Assembly (NCBI RefSeq): GCF_014656215.1
Contig: NZ_BNBZ01000001.1
Location: 620,001 to 684,000, forward strand
Length of the DNA stretch: 64,000 nt
Reading direction: 5' to 3'
Source of the DNA: Streptomyces zaomyceticus
Lineage (GTDB): Bacteria; Actinomycetota; Actinomycetes; Streptomycetales; Streptomycetaceae
The position numbers were made by a program, and so were the translations under genes. The notes beneath the pieces are model-generated. The model saw nothing but the letters and a program-made list of their open reading frames with translations, had not been told where the DNA came from and ran no database searches. Shown piece by piece: positions 49,889 through 62,595 of this stretch; the first letter of the stretch is position 1, and each line of letters opens with the position of its first letter.

Positions 49889-51193
49889 ATGACGAACGAT
49901 CACCCGCAGCAGCCGCACCGGACCGGGACCGAGCCCCCCTCCCTCACCGGGTCCCCCTTCGACTCGGACACCTTCACCTCCGCCACCTTCGTCACCGTCG
50001 GCCGCGGCCCCTACCTCGCCCTCGCCTCCGTCTGGCTCCTCACCCGGGTCGGCATGGTCCTGCTGCTCCTCCGCGACAACCTCGGCATCGGCGGGGTGGG
50101 CCGCGAGGTGGACCTCTACCGGTACTGGTACTCCCAGTTCGCGCAGGGCACCTTCCCGCCCGGCGACGCCACCTGGCAGTACCCGCCCGGCGCCGGGCTC
50201 GTGATCATGTCGCCGGGCCTCCTCCCCTGGCTGACGTACTTCCAGGCGTTCGTCGTCCTCACCCTCCTCGCCGACGCGGCCGTCACCGCCGCCCTCGCCC
50301 GCGCCGACAGCGCCCGCCTCACCCACGGCGCCTGGGTCTGGGTCTGCGGCCTGCCGCTCCTGCTGCACCTGCCGCTCGCCCGCTACGACGTCCAGACCAC
50401 GGCCCTCGCCGTCCTCGCCCTGCTCGCCCTCAACGCCCGCTCCACCGCCTCCCACCGGCTCGGCGGGGCGCTCGCGGGCATCGGCGCGATGGTCAAGGTC
50501 TGGCCGGTGCTCGCCCTGATCGGCACCCCCCGCGGCCGAACCAGCCGCGACGCCTGGACCGCCGCGGCCGTCGCCGCGCTCGCCCTCCTCGCCACGCTCG
50601 CGCTCTTCTTCTCCGAGCCCCTCGGCTTCCTCCGGCAACAGGGCAGCCGAGGCATCCAGATCGAGTCCCTCGGCGGTACGGCCCTCGGACTCGCGCACGC
50701 CACCGGCGTCTGGCCGGGCAAGGTCGATTTCCGCTACGGGGCCTTCGAGTACGTCGGCCCGTACGTCTCCACCCTCGGCCACCTCGCCCTGCTGCTCACC
50801 GTCGTCGCCCTCGGCTGGCTGCTCCTGTGGCGCGTCAGGGCCCACCGCTGGACCGCCGCCACCCCGTTCGACGCGGCCCTCACCGCCGTCCTGCTGTTCA
50901 CCACCACCAGCAGGGTGATCAGCCCCCAGTACATGATCTGGCTGCTCGGCCTGGCCGCCGTCTGCCTGACCTCCCGCACGACGGTGATGCGCCCGGTGGC
51001 GCTCCTGCTGCTCCCGGCCGCCGCGCTGAGCTCACTCGCGTACCCCGTCCTGTACGACCAGGTCGTCGCCGGCACACCCCAGGGACTGACCGTCATGGTC
51101 CTCCGCAACGGTCTGCTGCTCGCCGCGACCCTGCTCGCCGCCCGCCGCCTGTGGACGTCGACGGTGACGGGCCCCCCGGAGGAGACCGCCTAG
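49889..51193 (+). CDS. Membrane glycosyltransferase (GT87/DUF2029-like)
   Basis: The ATG of MTNDHPQQP (49889) is preceded by GGAAGG directly next to it, too close for a normal ribosome site; a TACAGT lies 8 bases upstream, so a leaderless transcript is possible. The 434-residue protein has about ten membrane helices and an acidic motif in the first outer loop (REVDLYRYWYSQF), as in polyprenol-phosphate-sugar-dependent glycosyltransferases. It follows the exporter genes, so a role in the same glycopolymer is plausible. Family assignment is moderate. Confidence 0.8.
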   Translation: MTNDHPQQPHRTGTEPPSLTGSPFDSDTFTSATFVTVGRGPYLALASVWLLTRVGMVLLLLRDNLGIGGVGREVDLYRYWYSQFAQGTFPPGDATWQYPPGAGLVIMSPGLLPWLTYFQAFVVLTLLADAAVTAALARADSARLTHGAWVWVCGLPLLLHLPLARYDVQTTALAVLALLALNARSTASHRLGGALAGIGAMVKVWPVLALIGTPRGRTSRDAWTAAAVAALALLATLALFFSEPLGFLRQQGSRGIQIESLGGTALGLAHATGVWPGKVDFRYGAFEYVGPYVSTLGHLALLLTVVALGWLLLWRVRAHRWTAATPFDAALTAVLLFTTTSRVISPQYMIWLLGLAAVCLTSRTTVMRPVALLLLPAAALSSLAYPVLYDQVVAGTPQGLTVMVLRNGLLLAATLLAARRLWTSTVTGPPEETA

Positions 51194-51243
51194 CGGACCG
51201 GGCGCCCGGGGGAAGGGCCTTGCCCGGACACGGGCGCGCGAAA

Positions 51244-51281
51244 GGGAAGGGCCCCGCCGGAGAACCGGCGGGGCCCTTCCC
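51244..51281. terminator. Bidirectional terminator between convergent genes
   Basis: gggaagggccccgccgg and ccggcggggcccttccc form a perfect 17-bp stem with an agaa loop, 50 bases after the glycosyltransferase and 10 bases before the GDH stop. Confidence 0.85.
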
Positions 51282-51291
51282 TCTCACTCCC

Positions 51292-54200
51292 CTAGCTGTG
51301 CGTACGGAGCAGCGTGCGCATCGTCCGCATCGCCACCGACAGGTTCGCCAGGTCGAAGGTGTCCGAGCCCTGGATCTCCTCCAGGGTGGACTTCGCACGG
51401 CCCAGGATCGCCGCGTTCTTCTCCTCCCAGTCCTTGAACCGCTGCTCGGGGCTCGAAGCGCCGTCCCCGGCCGCCAGCACGTCCGCGGTCAGTGCCGCGT
51501 GCGCCGCGAACAGGTCCTCGCGGATCGACGCACGGGCCATCGACTGCCACCGGTCGTCGCGCGGCAGCTCGATGATCCGGTCCATCAGGTCGGTGATCCG
51601 CAGCCGGTCGGCCAGGTCGTAGTAGACCTCGGCCACGGCCAGCGGGTCCTTCTCCGTCCGGTCCGCGATCCCCACGATGTCGAGGATCGGGAAGGCGGAG
51701 GAGAAGCCGGCCACCCGCAGCGCGAGCTCCTCCGGCACGCCGACCTCGGTCAGCTCCTCCACGATCGACTGGTACCACTCCAGGTCCGCGCCGCGCAGCA
51801 GGTTCGGCAGCTGCGCCCAGACCTGCTCGACGCGCTCGGCGAAGAACTCGATGGTCTCGGTGAGCTGGAGCGGCTGCGGCCGGTTGTTGAGCAGCCAGCG
51901 CGTGCCGCGCTCGACGAGCCGGCGGGAGTGCAGCCGCATCCGGGTCTGGACATCGGCCGGCACCTGGTTGTCGAGGGCCTCGACGGCGTCCCAGACCTGG
52001 CCCAGGCGGAAGACGAACCGGGCCGCGGTCTGCGCGCGGACGATCTCCTCGATCGACGCGCCCGTCTCCTCGCGGAGGCGGTGCAGGAAGGTCGAGCCAC
52101 CGGCGTTGACGGTGTCGTTGACCAGAACGGTGGTGATGATCTCGCGGCGCAGCGCGTGGTTGTCGACGGCCTCGGTGAACTGCTCGCGCAGCAGCGTCGG
52201 GAAGTACGCGTGGAGCAGCCCGCGCAGGTACGGGTCGTCCGGCAGCTCCGTGCCGATGAGCTCGTCGGCCACCGTGATCTTGGTGTACGCGAGGAGGACG
52301 GCGAGCTCCGGCTGGCTCAGACCGCGGCCGTTGTTGAGCAGCTCGCGGATCTGCCGGTCGTTGGGCAGGAACTCCAGGGAGCGGTCGAGGGCTCCGTCTC
52401 GGCCCAGGCGGCGCATGAACCGCTGGTGGGCGTGGAGGAGGGACGGCGACTGGGCGACGGCGTTGGCGAGGGCCGTGTTCTGCGCGTAGTTGTTGCGCAG
52501 CACGAGCCTGCCGACCTCGTCGGTCATCTCCGCGAGGATCTTGTTGCGCTGCTTGACGGTCATGTCGCCCTCCGCGACGAGCCCGTTGAGCAGGATCTTG
52601 ATGTTGACCTCGTGGTCGGAGGTGTCGACGCCGGCGCTGTTGTCGATGGCGTCGGTGTTGATCTTGCCGCCCTGGCCCTCGGGACCGCCGGTGCGGGCGA
52701 ACTCGATGCGGCCCAGCTGGGTCGCGCCGAGGTTTCCGCCCTCGCCGACGACCTTGGCGCGCACGTCCTGGCCGTCGACCCGGATGGCGTCGTTGGCCTT
52801 GTCGCCGACGTCGGTGTTGGCCTCGGCCGAGGACTTGACGTACGTACCGATGCCGCCGTTCCACAGCAGGTCGACGGGCGCGTGGAGCACGGCCTTCATC
52901 AGCTCGGCCGGGGTCATCTTGGTGATGCCGTCCTCGATGCCGAGTGCGGCCCTGACCTGCGCGTTCACCGGGATCGACTTGGCGGTACGGGGGTGGATGC
53001 CACCGCCCGCGGAGAGCAGCGACGGGTCGTAGTCGGCCCAGGACGAGCGGGGCAGGTCGAAGAGCCGGCGGCGCTCGGCGTACGAGACGGCCGCGTCCGG
53101 GTTCGGGTCGATGAAGATGTGGCGGTGGTCGAAGGCCGCGACCAGACGGATGTGCTCGGAGAGCAGCATGCCGTTGCCGAAGACGTCGCCGGACATGTCA
53201 CCGACGCCGACGACCGTGAAGTCCTCGGTCTGGGTGTCGTGGCCCAGCTCGCGGAAGTGGCGCTTGACGGACTCCCAGGCGCCCCGGGCGGTGATGCCCA
53301 TGCCCTTGTGGTCGTAACCGGCGGAACCGCCGGAGGCGAAGGCGTCACCGAGCCAGAAGCCGTACGACTCGGCGACCCCGTTGGCGATGTCGGAGAAGGT
53401 CGCGGTGCCCTTGTCCGCGGCGACCACCAGGTAGGTGTCGTCCTCGTCGTGGCGGACCACGTCGACCGGCGGCACGACCTCGCCCGCGACCAGGTTGTCG
53501 GTGATGTCGAGCAGCGCCGAGATGAAGGTCTTGTACGAGGCGACGCCCTCGGCCAGCCAGGCGTCACGGTCCACGGACGGGTCCGGGAGCTGCTTGGCAA
53601 CGAAGCCGCCCTTGGCGCCGACGGGCACGATGACGGTGTTCTTCACCATCTGCGCCTTGACCAGGCCGAGGATCTCCGTACGGAAGTCCTCACGGCGGTC
53701 GGACCAGCGCAGACCGCCTCGGGCGACCTTGCCGAAGCGCAGGTGGACGCCCTCGACGCGCGGGGAGTACACCCAGATCTCGAACGCCGGGCGGGGCGCG
53801 GGGAGGTCCGGGATGGCCTGCGGGTCGAACTTCATCGACACGTAGGAGTGCGGGGTGCCGTCGGCCGTCTTCTGGAAGAAGTTGGTCCGCAGGGTGGCCT
53901 TGATGACGGTGAGGAAGGAGCGCAGGATGCGGTCCTCGTCCAGGCTCGCGACCTGGTCGAGGGCGGCGTCCAGCTCCTCGAGGAGGGCGTCGATCAGCTC
54001 GGTGCCGGCGCGCTGGCGCTCCGGCGCCATCCGGGCCTCGAAGAGGTTGACCAGCAGCCGGGTGGTGTGGACGTTGTTGCGGAGGGTGTCCTCCATGTAG
54101 TCCTGGCTGAACGTCGCACCGGCCTGGCGCAGGTACTTCGCGTAGGCGCGCAGCACCATCGCCTCGCGCCAGGTGAGCCCGGCGGAGAGGACGAGCGAGT

Positions 54201-56262
54201 TGAAGTTGTCGTTCTCCGCCTCGCCGGTCCAGGTGGCGGAGAAGGCCTCCTGGAAGCGCTCGCGCGCGTCGTCGCCGAGGTAGTCGCCGCCGTTGCCGGT
54301 CGAGACGGGCATCCGCAGACCGAAGTCGTAGATCCACGCGTGCGTGCGGTCGGCGCAGCGCAGCTCGTAGGGGCGTTCGTCGGTCACCTCGACGCCGAGC
54401 CGGTTGAGCACCGGGAGCACGGCGGAGAGGGAGATCGGATCACCCGTCTTGTAGATCTTGAAACGGCGCTCGCCGGGGCCCGCGACGACCGGCTCGTACA
54501 GGGAGAGCGCGAAGTCCTTGCCGCTGGTACGGGCGAGGGCCTCCAGGTGGACCAGGTCGGCGACGGCCGCGCGCGGCGAGTGGTCGGCCTTGTAGCCCTC
54601 GGGGAAGGCGTTGCCGTAGCGGCGCAGCAGCTCGGCGGCACGCTCCTCGCCCAGCTCGGCGTTGAGCGCCTCGCCGAAGCCGTCGGACCAGGAGCGGGCG
54701 GCCTCGACGAGCCGGGTCTCGATGCGGTCGACGTCGGCGTCGGTGAGCTTCGCCAGCTCGGTGCCGGGCTGGACGCGGACGACGAAGTGCAGCCGGGACA
54801 GGATCGACTCGGTGTTCCAGGCGGTGAAGTCGACGCTGGTGCCGTCGAGCTCCTCCTTCAGGATCTCGATGATCCGCAGCCGGACGCGGGTCGTGTAGCG
54901 GTCGCGCGGCAGGTAGACGAGGGCCGAGTAGTAGCGGCCGTACTCGTCCTGGCGCAGGTAGAGCCGCAGCCTGCGCCGCTCCTGGAGGTACAGGACGCTG
55001 GTGACGATGGACTGGAGCTGGTCGGCCGGGGTCTGGAACAGCTCGTCGCGCGGGTACGTCTCCAGGATCTGGAGCAGGTCGCGGCCGTCGTGGCTGTTGG
55101 GCGAGAAGCCCGCGCCCGCCAGGACCTCCTGGACCTTGCGCTTGACGACCGGCACCCGGCGGACGGACTCGGTGTACGCGGCCGAGGAGAACAGGCCGAG
55201 GAAACGGCGCTCGCCGATGACGTTGCCGTCGGCGTCGAACTTCTTCACACCGACGTAGTCGAGGTACGAGGGGCGGTGCACGGTCGATCGGCTGTTGGCC
55301 TTGGTCAGGATCAGCAGCTTGTGCTCGCGCGCCTTGGCGCGGACGTCCTCGGGCAGTCGGCTGAAGGAGGGCGAGACGGGGTGGGCGTGGTGGCCCTGGT
55401 CGTCGCCCGTGTGCTGCGGGTCGGAGCGCAGGATGCCGAGACCGGTGCCGGGCACGGCGGCCAGGGCGTCCCCGTTGACCAGCTGGTACTCGCGGTAGCC
55501 GAGGAAGGTGAAGTGGTCGTCGGCGAGCCAGCGCAGCAGCTCGCGGGCCTCCTCCACCTCGGTGGGACGCAGGTCGGAGGCGGTGGGCTCGGCCGGGAGG
55601 CCCTCGGCGATCCGCAGCGCGGCGTCGCGCATCTTGTCCCAGTCCTCGACCGTCTCGCGGACGTCGGACAGGACACGCAGCAGATCGGCGGTGATCTGCT
55701 TGAGGTCGGCGCGGTCGGTCTCCCGGTCGATCTCGACGTGGATCCAGGACTCGGTGAGCGCGTCGTGCGGCAGCTCGCCCTGGATCTGTGCCGACAGGAC
55801 CTCGATGAGCTTGCCCGTGAGGTCGCGGCGGACGAGGACCTGCGGGTGGATCACGACATGGATGCCGCGGCCCTGGCGCGAGAGCTCGTTGGTGACCGAG
55901 TCGACGAGGAAGGGCATGTCGTCGGTGACGACCTCGACGACGGAGTGGCTGCTTGTCCAGCCGTTCTCCTCGACCGTCGGAGTGTGGACACGCACGTTCG
56001 CGGTGCCCTGCGGGCGGTTCTCCGCCAGGCGGAAGTGCGAGAGCGCGGCACCGAACACGTCGACCGGGTCCCGGTCGCCGAGGTCCTCCGGCGCGGTGTG
56101 CAGGTAGTAGCGCTGGAGGTACTCGAGCACGGTGTCCCGGTCGGGGCGCTTCCCGGCACCCTCCGGGCCCGTCGGAAGTCGCCCCCCGACCGGGCTGTGC
56201 TCAGCTACCCGAGCGGCCCTTTCGAGCAGCTCGGCCTTGGCTTCGTCCAGCTTGGTCTGCAT
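51292..56262 (-). CDS. gdh: NAD-specific glutamate dehydrogenase, large (180-kDa) class
   Basis: The start is the ATG of MQTKLDEAKAEL (56260-56262), 5 bases after AGAGGA. At 1,656 residues it has the size of the L_180 GDH class first described in Streptomyces. N-terminal ACT-like regions and the catalytic core are present; GGLRWSDRREDFRTEILGLV and PVGAKGGFV mark the glutamate-binding part (residues about 850-910). It converts glutamate to 2-oxoglutarate and ammonia with NAD, a catabolic role; big GDHs are often allosterically controlled. The gene is monocistronic, ended by a shared terminator. The very long antisense open frame across it is a GC artefact. Confidence 0.95.
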   Translation of the reverse strand: MQTKLDEAKAELLERAARVAEHSPVGGRLPTGPEGAGKRPDRDTVLEYLQRYYLHTAPEDLGDRDPVDVFGAALSHFRLAENRPQGTANVRVHTPTVEENGWTSSHSVVEVVTDDMPFLVDSVTNELSRQGRGIHVVIHPQVLVRRDLTGKLIEVLSAQIQGELPHDALTESWIHVEIDRETDRADLKQITADLLRVLSDVRETVEDWDKMRDAALRIAEGLPAEPTASDLRPTEVEEARELLRWLADDHFTFLGYREYQLVNGDALAAVPGTGLGILRSDPQHTGDDQGHHAHPVSPSFSRLPEDVRAKAREHKLLILTKANSRSTVHRPSYLDYVGVKKFDADGNVIGERRFLGLFSSAAYTESVRRVPVVKRKVQEVLAGAGFSPNSHDGRDLLQILETYPRDELFQTPADQLQSIVTSVLYLQERRRLRLYLRQDEYGRYYSALVYLPRDRYTTRVRLRIIEILKEELDGTSVDFTAWNTESILSRLHFVVRVQPGTELAKLTDADVDRIETRLVEAARSWSDGFGEALNAELGEERAAELLRRYGNAFPEGYKADHSPRAAVADLVHLEALARTSGKDFALSLYEPVVAGPGERRFKIYKTGDPISLSAVLPVLNRLGVEVTDERPYELRCADRTHAWIYDFGLRMPVSTGNGGDYLGDDARERFQEAFSATWTGEAENDNFNSLVLSAGLTWREAMVLRAYAKYLRQAGATFSQDYMEDTLRNNVHTTRLLVNLFEARMAPERQRAGTELIDALLEELDAALDQVASLDEDRILRSFLTVIKATLRTNFFQKTADGTPHSYVSMKFDPQAIPDLPAPRPAFEIWVYSPRVEGVHLRFGKVARGGLRWSDRREDFRTEILGLVKAQMVKNTVIVPVGAKGGFVAKQLPDPSVDRDAWLAEGVASYKTFISALLDITDNLVAGEVVPPVDVVRHDEDDTYLVVAADKGTATFSDIANGVAESYGFWLGDAFASGGSAGYDHKGMGITARGAWESVKRHFRELGHDTQTEDFTVVGVGDMSGDVFGNGMLLSEHIRLVAAFDHRHIFIDPNPDAAVSYAERRRLFDLPRSSWADYDPSLLSAGGGIHPRTAKSIPVNAQVRAALGIEDGITKMTPAELMKAVLHAPVDLLWNGGIGTYVKSSAEANTDVGDKANDAIRVDGQDVRAKVVGEGGNLGATQLGRIEFARTGGPEGQGGKINTDAIDNSAGVDTSDHEVNIKILLNGLVAEGDMTVKQRNKILAEMTDEVGRLVLRNNYAQNTALANAVAQSPSLLHAHQRFMRRLGRDGALDRSLEFLPNDRQIRELLNNGRGLSQPELAVLLAYTKITVADELIGTELPDDPYLRGLLHAYFPTLLREQFTEAVDNHALRREIITTVLVNDTVNAGGSTFLHRLREETGASIEEIVRAQTAARFVFRLGQVWDAVEALDNQVPADVQTRMRLHSRRLVERGTRWLLNNRPQPLQLTETIEFFAERVEQVWAQLPNLLRGADLEWYQSIVEELTEVGVPEELALRVAGFSSAFPILDIVGIADRTEKDPLAVAEVYYDLADRLRITDLMDRIIELPRDDRWQSMARASIREDLFAAHAALTADVLAAGDGASSPEQRFKDWEEKNAAILGRAKSTLEEIQGSDTFDLANLSVAMRTMRTLLRTHS

Positions 56263-56693
56263 GTCCTCTGACTCCTGTCGCGCGCCGTTGCGTGACGTCG
56301 GTGGAAGAAAGGACACAACGCCTCGACGCGGTGATTCCGGTCGAAGTCGACGTTATGCCCGGATGAGAGATGCCCAGGTCGTTATCAGCCACAGAACGCG
56401 GCGTGCCCGGACGGAAGGGATCGGCGAACGCACGGTCGGCCCGGCCGCTGTCGCGGGTCGGGCGGCAGCCGGGGGCTTCACTGCCCCCTCGGCGTATCGC
56501 GCTGATCACGGCAAAAGCCTATCGCCCCCGACCCCCGAACCGTCATGAGCCGTATGTGTACAAAAGAGGGGGTGGAAGTTTGACGTTATGGACAGCGACA
56601 CATGTCCTCTTGGCAAAGCGCCCCGCCGCGGGCAGCGTGTACGCGAGCATGGGCACTGCACGGCAGACCGACCATCTGTGATCTGGGAGAGCC
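56263..56693. other. Divergent gap between GDH and DJ-1-like genes
   Basis: A 431-base gap with no gene. It should hold both promoters. A TTGACG at 56580-56585 resembles a -35 element for the DJ-1-like gene but the expected -10 is poor. No strong hairpin seen. Confidence 0.5.
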
Positions 56694-57248
56694 ATGGCGA
56701 AGATCCTGATCGTGACCGGGGACGCGGCGGAGTCGCTGGAGGTGATGTACCCCTACCAGCGGCTGCTCGAGGAGGGCTACGAGGTCGACATCGCGGCCCC
56801 CGCCCGCAAACAGCTCCGCTTCGTCGTCCACGATTTCGAGCCCGGCTTCGACACGTACACGGAGAAGCCCGGCTACACCTGGCCCGCCGATCTGGCCTTC
56901 TCCGAGGTGGACCCGGGCGCGTACGTGGCGGTGGTCATCCCGGGCGGCCGGGCGCCGGAGTACCTGCGCAACGACCCCGAGCTCCGCAAGATCCTCAAGT
57001 CCTTCTTCGACGCCGACAAGCCGGTGGCCCAGATCTGTCACGGCCCGCTCCTGACGGCGGCGATCGGCGGGCTGGAGGGCCGCAGGGTCACGGCCTACCC
57101 GGCCCTGGAGCTCGACATGCAGGCGGCCGGGGCGACGTTCCAGGACAGCGCTGCGGTGGTCGACGGCCTCCTGGTCTCCTCCCGGGCCTGGCCGGACCAC
57201 CCCACCTGGATGCGCGAGTTCCTGAAGGTCCTCCGCGCGAAGGGCTGA
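56694..57248 (+). CDS. DJ-1/PfpI family protein
   Basis: A 184-residue protein with the class I amidotransferase-like fold. The nucleophile Cys115 sits in AQICHGP and a conserved glutamate lies near residue 13-16. GGGAGA precedes its ATG. Members act as glyoxalases, deglycases, chaperones or proteases; the sequence does not decide. It is divergent from GDH and followed by a hairpin shared with the HAD gene. Confidence 0.92.
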   Translation: MAKILIVTGDAAESLEVMYPYQRLLEEGYEVDIAAPARKQLRFVVHDFEPGFDTYTEKPGYTWPADLAFSEVDPGAYVAVVIPGGRAPEYLRNDPELRKILKSFFDADKPVAQICHGPLLTAAIGGLEGRRVTAYPALELDMQAAGATFQDSAAVVDGLLVSSRAWPDHPTWMREFLKVLRAKG

Positions 57249-57261
57249 CACGGCAGAGCGG

Positions 57262-57288
57262 TCGCGGGCGGCATCCCACCGCCCGCGA
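57262..57288. terminator. Terminator between DJ-1-like and HAD genes
   Basis: tcgcgggcgg and ccgcccgcga form a perfect 10-bp stem with a 7-base loop in the 87-base gap between convergent genes. Confidence 0.7.
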
Positions 57289-57335
57289 TCCCGTTCATCG
57301 CCGGCCAGGCCGTCGGCACCGGCGGGCCGAGCCCG

Positions 57336-58007
57336 TCAGACCAGCTCCTCCGCGACGGCCACGGCCTCGGCCAGCGAATCCACTACGGGCACACCCACCC
57401 GCTCCAGGGAAGCCCGACTGTGCGATCCGCCGGTGAAGAGCACCGCCTTGGCCCCGACGTGCTGCGCCGCCAGAGCGTCGTCCGCGGCGTCACCGATGAC
57501 GACGACCCGCTCCGCCGGAACCCCGCCGAGCGCGGCCAGGTGCCGCACCATGTGCCCGGACTTCCCGTCCGTGGACGTGTCGACCCGCCCGTCCATCCGC
57601 ACGAACCGCTCGGCGATCCCGTGCCGTCGCACCAGCGGGATCAACTCCGCGTGGGGCGCCAGGGACAGCAATGACTGCGTGAAGCCCGACTCCTGCCGCG
57701 TCGCGAGCAGCTCCGCGGCACCGGAGGTGAGTCCGCAGGCCTCGGCCCGCTCCCAGTAGTGCCGGTGGAAGGCGCCGTCCATGACGGCCCACTCGGCGTC
57801 GGTGGGCAGCCGCCCCATGAGCCGCTCGTAGAACTTGGGCACCGGCACCGTGTACAGGTCGCGGTACCGCTCCAGAGTGATCGATGCGAGCCCGAGCTCG
57901 GCGAAGGCGGCATTGGTCGCCCCGATGACCGCGCCGATGTCGTCGAGCAGTGTGCCGTTCCAGTCCCAGACCAGGTGCTTGCCCCGCAAGCCGTCGCGCT
58001 TCCCCAT
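57336..58007 (-). CDS. HAD-family hydrolase
   Basis: The ATG of MGKRDGLRGK (58005-58007) is chosen; an in-frame TTG upstream would add 11 residues. The 223-residue protein has motif I DWNGTLLDD (nucleophile Asp), a cap of helices and motif IV GDAADDALAA, as in phosphoglycolate phosphatase-like HADs. It should dephosphorylate a small molecule. Substrate unknown. Confidence 0.88.
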   Translation of the reverse strand: MGKRDGLRGKHLVWDWNGTLLDDIGAVIGATNAAFAELGLASITLERYRDLYTVPVPKFYERLMGRLPTDAEWAVMDGAFHRHYWERAEACGLTSGAAELLATRQESGFTQSLLSLAPHAELIPLVRRHGIAERFVRMDGRVDTSTDGKSGHMVRHLAALGGVPAERVVVIGDAADDALAAQHVGAKAVLFTGGSHSRASLERVGVPVVDSLAEAVAVAEELV

Positions 58008-58166
58008 GGAAAGACGGTACCCGGCCACTCGGACACTCAAGATTCGGGCACGGAATCGGCGAAAGCCGGCCGGTCGAGTCGAACGGCCGCGCGAGCCGAA
58101 GGCGCCGACGGGCCAGGATGCCGGAGAGGCCGGGAGAGGCCGGAGAGGCCGCGGGGACCGTGCCGC

Positions 58167-58673
58167 TCAGCCCAGCAGCGCCGGAATCTCCTGCACCCCG
58201 AACCACAGCAGCTCGTGGTCCTCGGCTCCGTCGACGACGAACTGCGCGTCGTCGTCGCCCTTGTCCGCCGCGCCCAGCGCGTCCGCCGCCGCCGTCACGT
58301 CCGCCACCGCGTCGCACGCGTCGGCGTGCACGGCCGCCGCCTTGGCGAGCACGACGGGTCCGGTGATCCGCACCTCGCCGATGGAGGCGACGGTGAGCCC
58401 CCCGTCGGGGTCCGCGACCGCGTCCTTGTCCGCGACGTCGACGGCCACGACGATCCGGCGCCGGGGCGCCTCGGGGTCGCCGGCCAGGAGGCGCAGGGAG
58501 GCGGCCGCGGCACGGTTGAGCGCCGCGTACTCCAGCTCCTCGATGTCGTCGGAGACGTACCACTCCCGCAGGGCGGGGGTGACGGCGTAGGCGGTCAGCG
58601 GGCCGGATCCCAGCTCGCCCGCCTTGTGCGCCTGTGCGAGACCGGGAAGGGTCAGGGGGACGTACACGCGCAT
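58167..58673 (-). CDS. DUF6912-like conserved protein
   Basis: A 168-residue protein beginning MRVYVPLTLPGLAQ, which I recall as the DUF6912 family of Actinobacteria. It is mixed alpha/beta with many Ala, Asp and Val residues and no cysteine pairs. No catalytic motif is evident. It follows the Rv3235-like gene in divergent orientation. Function unknown. Confidence 0.75.
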   Translation of the reverse strand: MRVYVPLTLPGLAQAHKAGELGSGPLTAYAVTPALREWYVSDDIEELEYAALNRAAAASLRLLAGDPEAPRRRIVVAVDVADKDAVADPDGGLTVASIGEVRITGPVVLAKAAAVHADACDAVADVTAAADALGAADKGDDDAQFVVDGAEDHELLWFGVQEIPALLG

Positions 58674-58949
58674 CGGCTGGCCGCTTTCGTAGACGGAGAG
58701 GCCCTCAGGATACGTGGGGAGTCCCCCTTCGGGCTTGCCGCCCGGAGTCGTCGTACGTCCACTCCCGGAAGCCCTCACCGGTACCCCCGGGAGCCGATTT
58801 TCCCCGGTGTCACCCGGATAGGTGATTCCATTTTCGACGCGCCCCGCGGATACGGAGTCCTTGCGGCCCCTCCGGGCCCACCCGTACAAGATCCCCAACG
58901 GAAAGTTACCGACTGGTATCACTCGGTTACGCAACGACAGGGGCCCGCC

Positions 58950-59465
58950 ATGACCACCACGCTCGCCACGACGACGCCCACGCCCACCGCCACCCCGCCG
59001 CACCCGGCCACGGCGACCACCCGGCCCCGCACCCCCCGCCCGCGCACCGCCCCCGGAGGCCCCGCCGGCACCCGCCCCCGCGGCCCCGCCGGCACCCACC
59101 CCCGCACGACCGCCCCGCCCCGCGCCCTCCCCCCGCACACCGTCTTCGCCGAACGCCTCCTCGCCGTGTTCAGCGGGGAGCGCCCGGTCCACTGGATGCT
59201 GGGCCACACGGTCGGCGAGGCGTACGAGCAGCTCGTACGGATCGCCCCGGAGACGCCCCTGCGGTCCCTCGGGCCCCGCCCGGTCCTGCGCCGCTGCTCG
59301 GTCCAGGTGCACGAGGGGCGGACGGTCGTGGAGGCCTTCGCGACGATCGCCACGGGCCCCCGCGTCCGGGCGATGGCCTTCCGGCTCGAGCGCGGCGCCG
59401 ACCACCGCTGGCGCTGCGCCGCCGTGGAGCTCGACGGCCTCGGTGCGACGGCTCGCCGGACATGA
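58950..59465 (+). CDS. Rv3235 family protein
   Basis: The ATG at 58950 has AGGGG about 8 bases upstream. The 171-residue protein has a Thr/Pro/Arg-rich disordered N-terminus (1-65) and a compact C-terminal domain (from FAERLLAVFSGERPVHWMLGHT) found next to secA in many Actinobacteria. Its function is not known to me. The position beside secA is the family's usual place. Confidence 0.85.
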   Translation: MTTTLATTTPTPTATPPHPATATTRPRTPRPRTAPGGPAGTRPRGPAGTHPRTTAPPRALPPHTVFAERLLAVFSGERPVHWMLGHTVGEAYEQLVRIAPETPLRSLGPRPVLRRCSVQVHEGRTVVEAFATIATGPRVRAMAFRLERGADHRWRCAAVELDGLGATARRT

Positions 59466-59548
59466 CGAAGGGGCCGGCCGCCCACCGGGCGACCGACCCC
59501 TACGCGAAGAACTCACCGCCTCGGCGGCACTCCTTCAGACGACGTGTG

Positions 59549-62356
<2,808 letters not shown>

Positions 62357-62447
62357 TGAGGCTGGTCTCCTTGCCGGTCGGGCCTGGCACTGGGTCTTGT
62401 CATGGACGCGAGCGCGGGCACGGCAGGTGGTCCCCACCGCAACGGCC

Positions 62448-62453
62448 ATCGTA
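62448..62453 (-). promoter_or_regulatory. Possible -10 element of secA
   Basis: TACGAT on the minus strand, in gcttacgatgg, lies about 95 bases before the secA start. No good -35 is seen. Confidence 0.3.
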
Positions 62454-62595
62454 AGCGAGACCGCCCTCGCGAAGGGAGGCCCACAGTGCCGGAGCCGTAC
62501 GCCCGCCCGGAAAGAGAACGCACGAGGTGGGCGGAAGGTGCCGCCCCACCCGAAAAGTGTTCGCTTCCCGTCCCCCGTCTCACCACAATCCACGC

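Noticed and set aside
49867..56271. A 2,134-codon open frame on the plus strand over the GDH gene
   Set aside because: It overlaps the glycosyltransferase in another frame and then runs antisense to GDH; composition is GC-artefact with no family similarity.
56580..56608. TTGACG as promoter for the DJ-1-like gene
   Set aside because: The sequence at the expected -10 position does not resemble TAnnnT, so it was not listed as a promoter.
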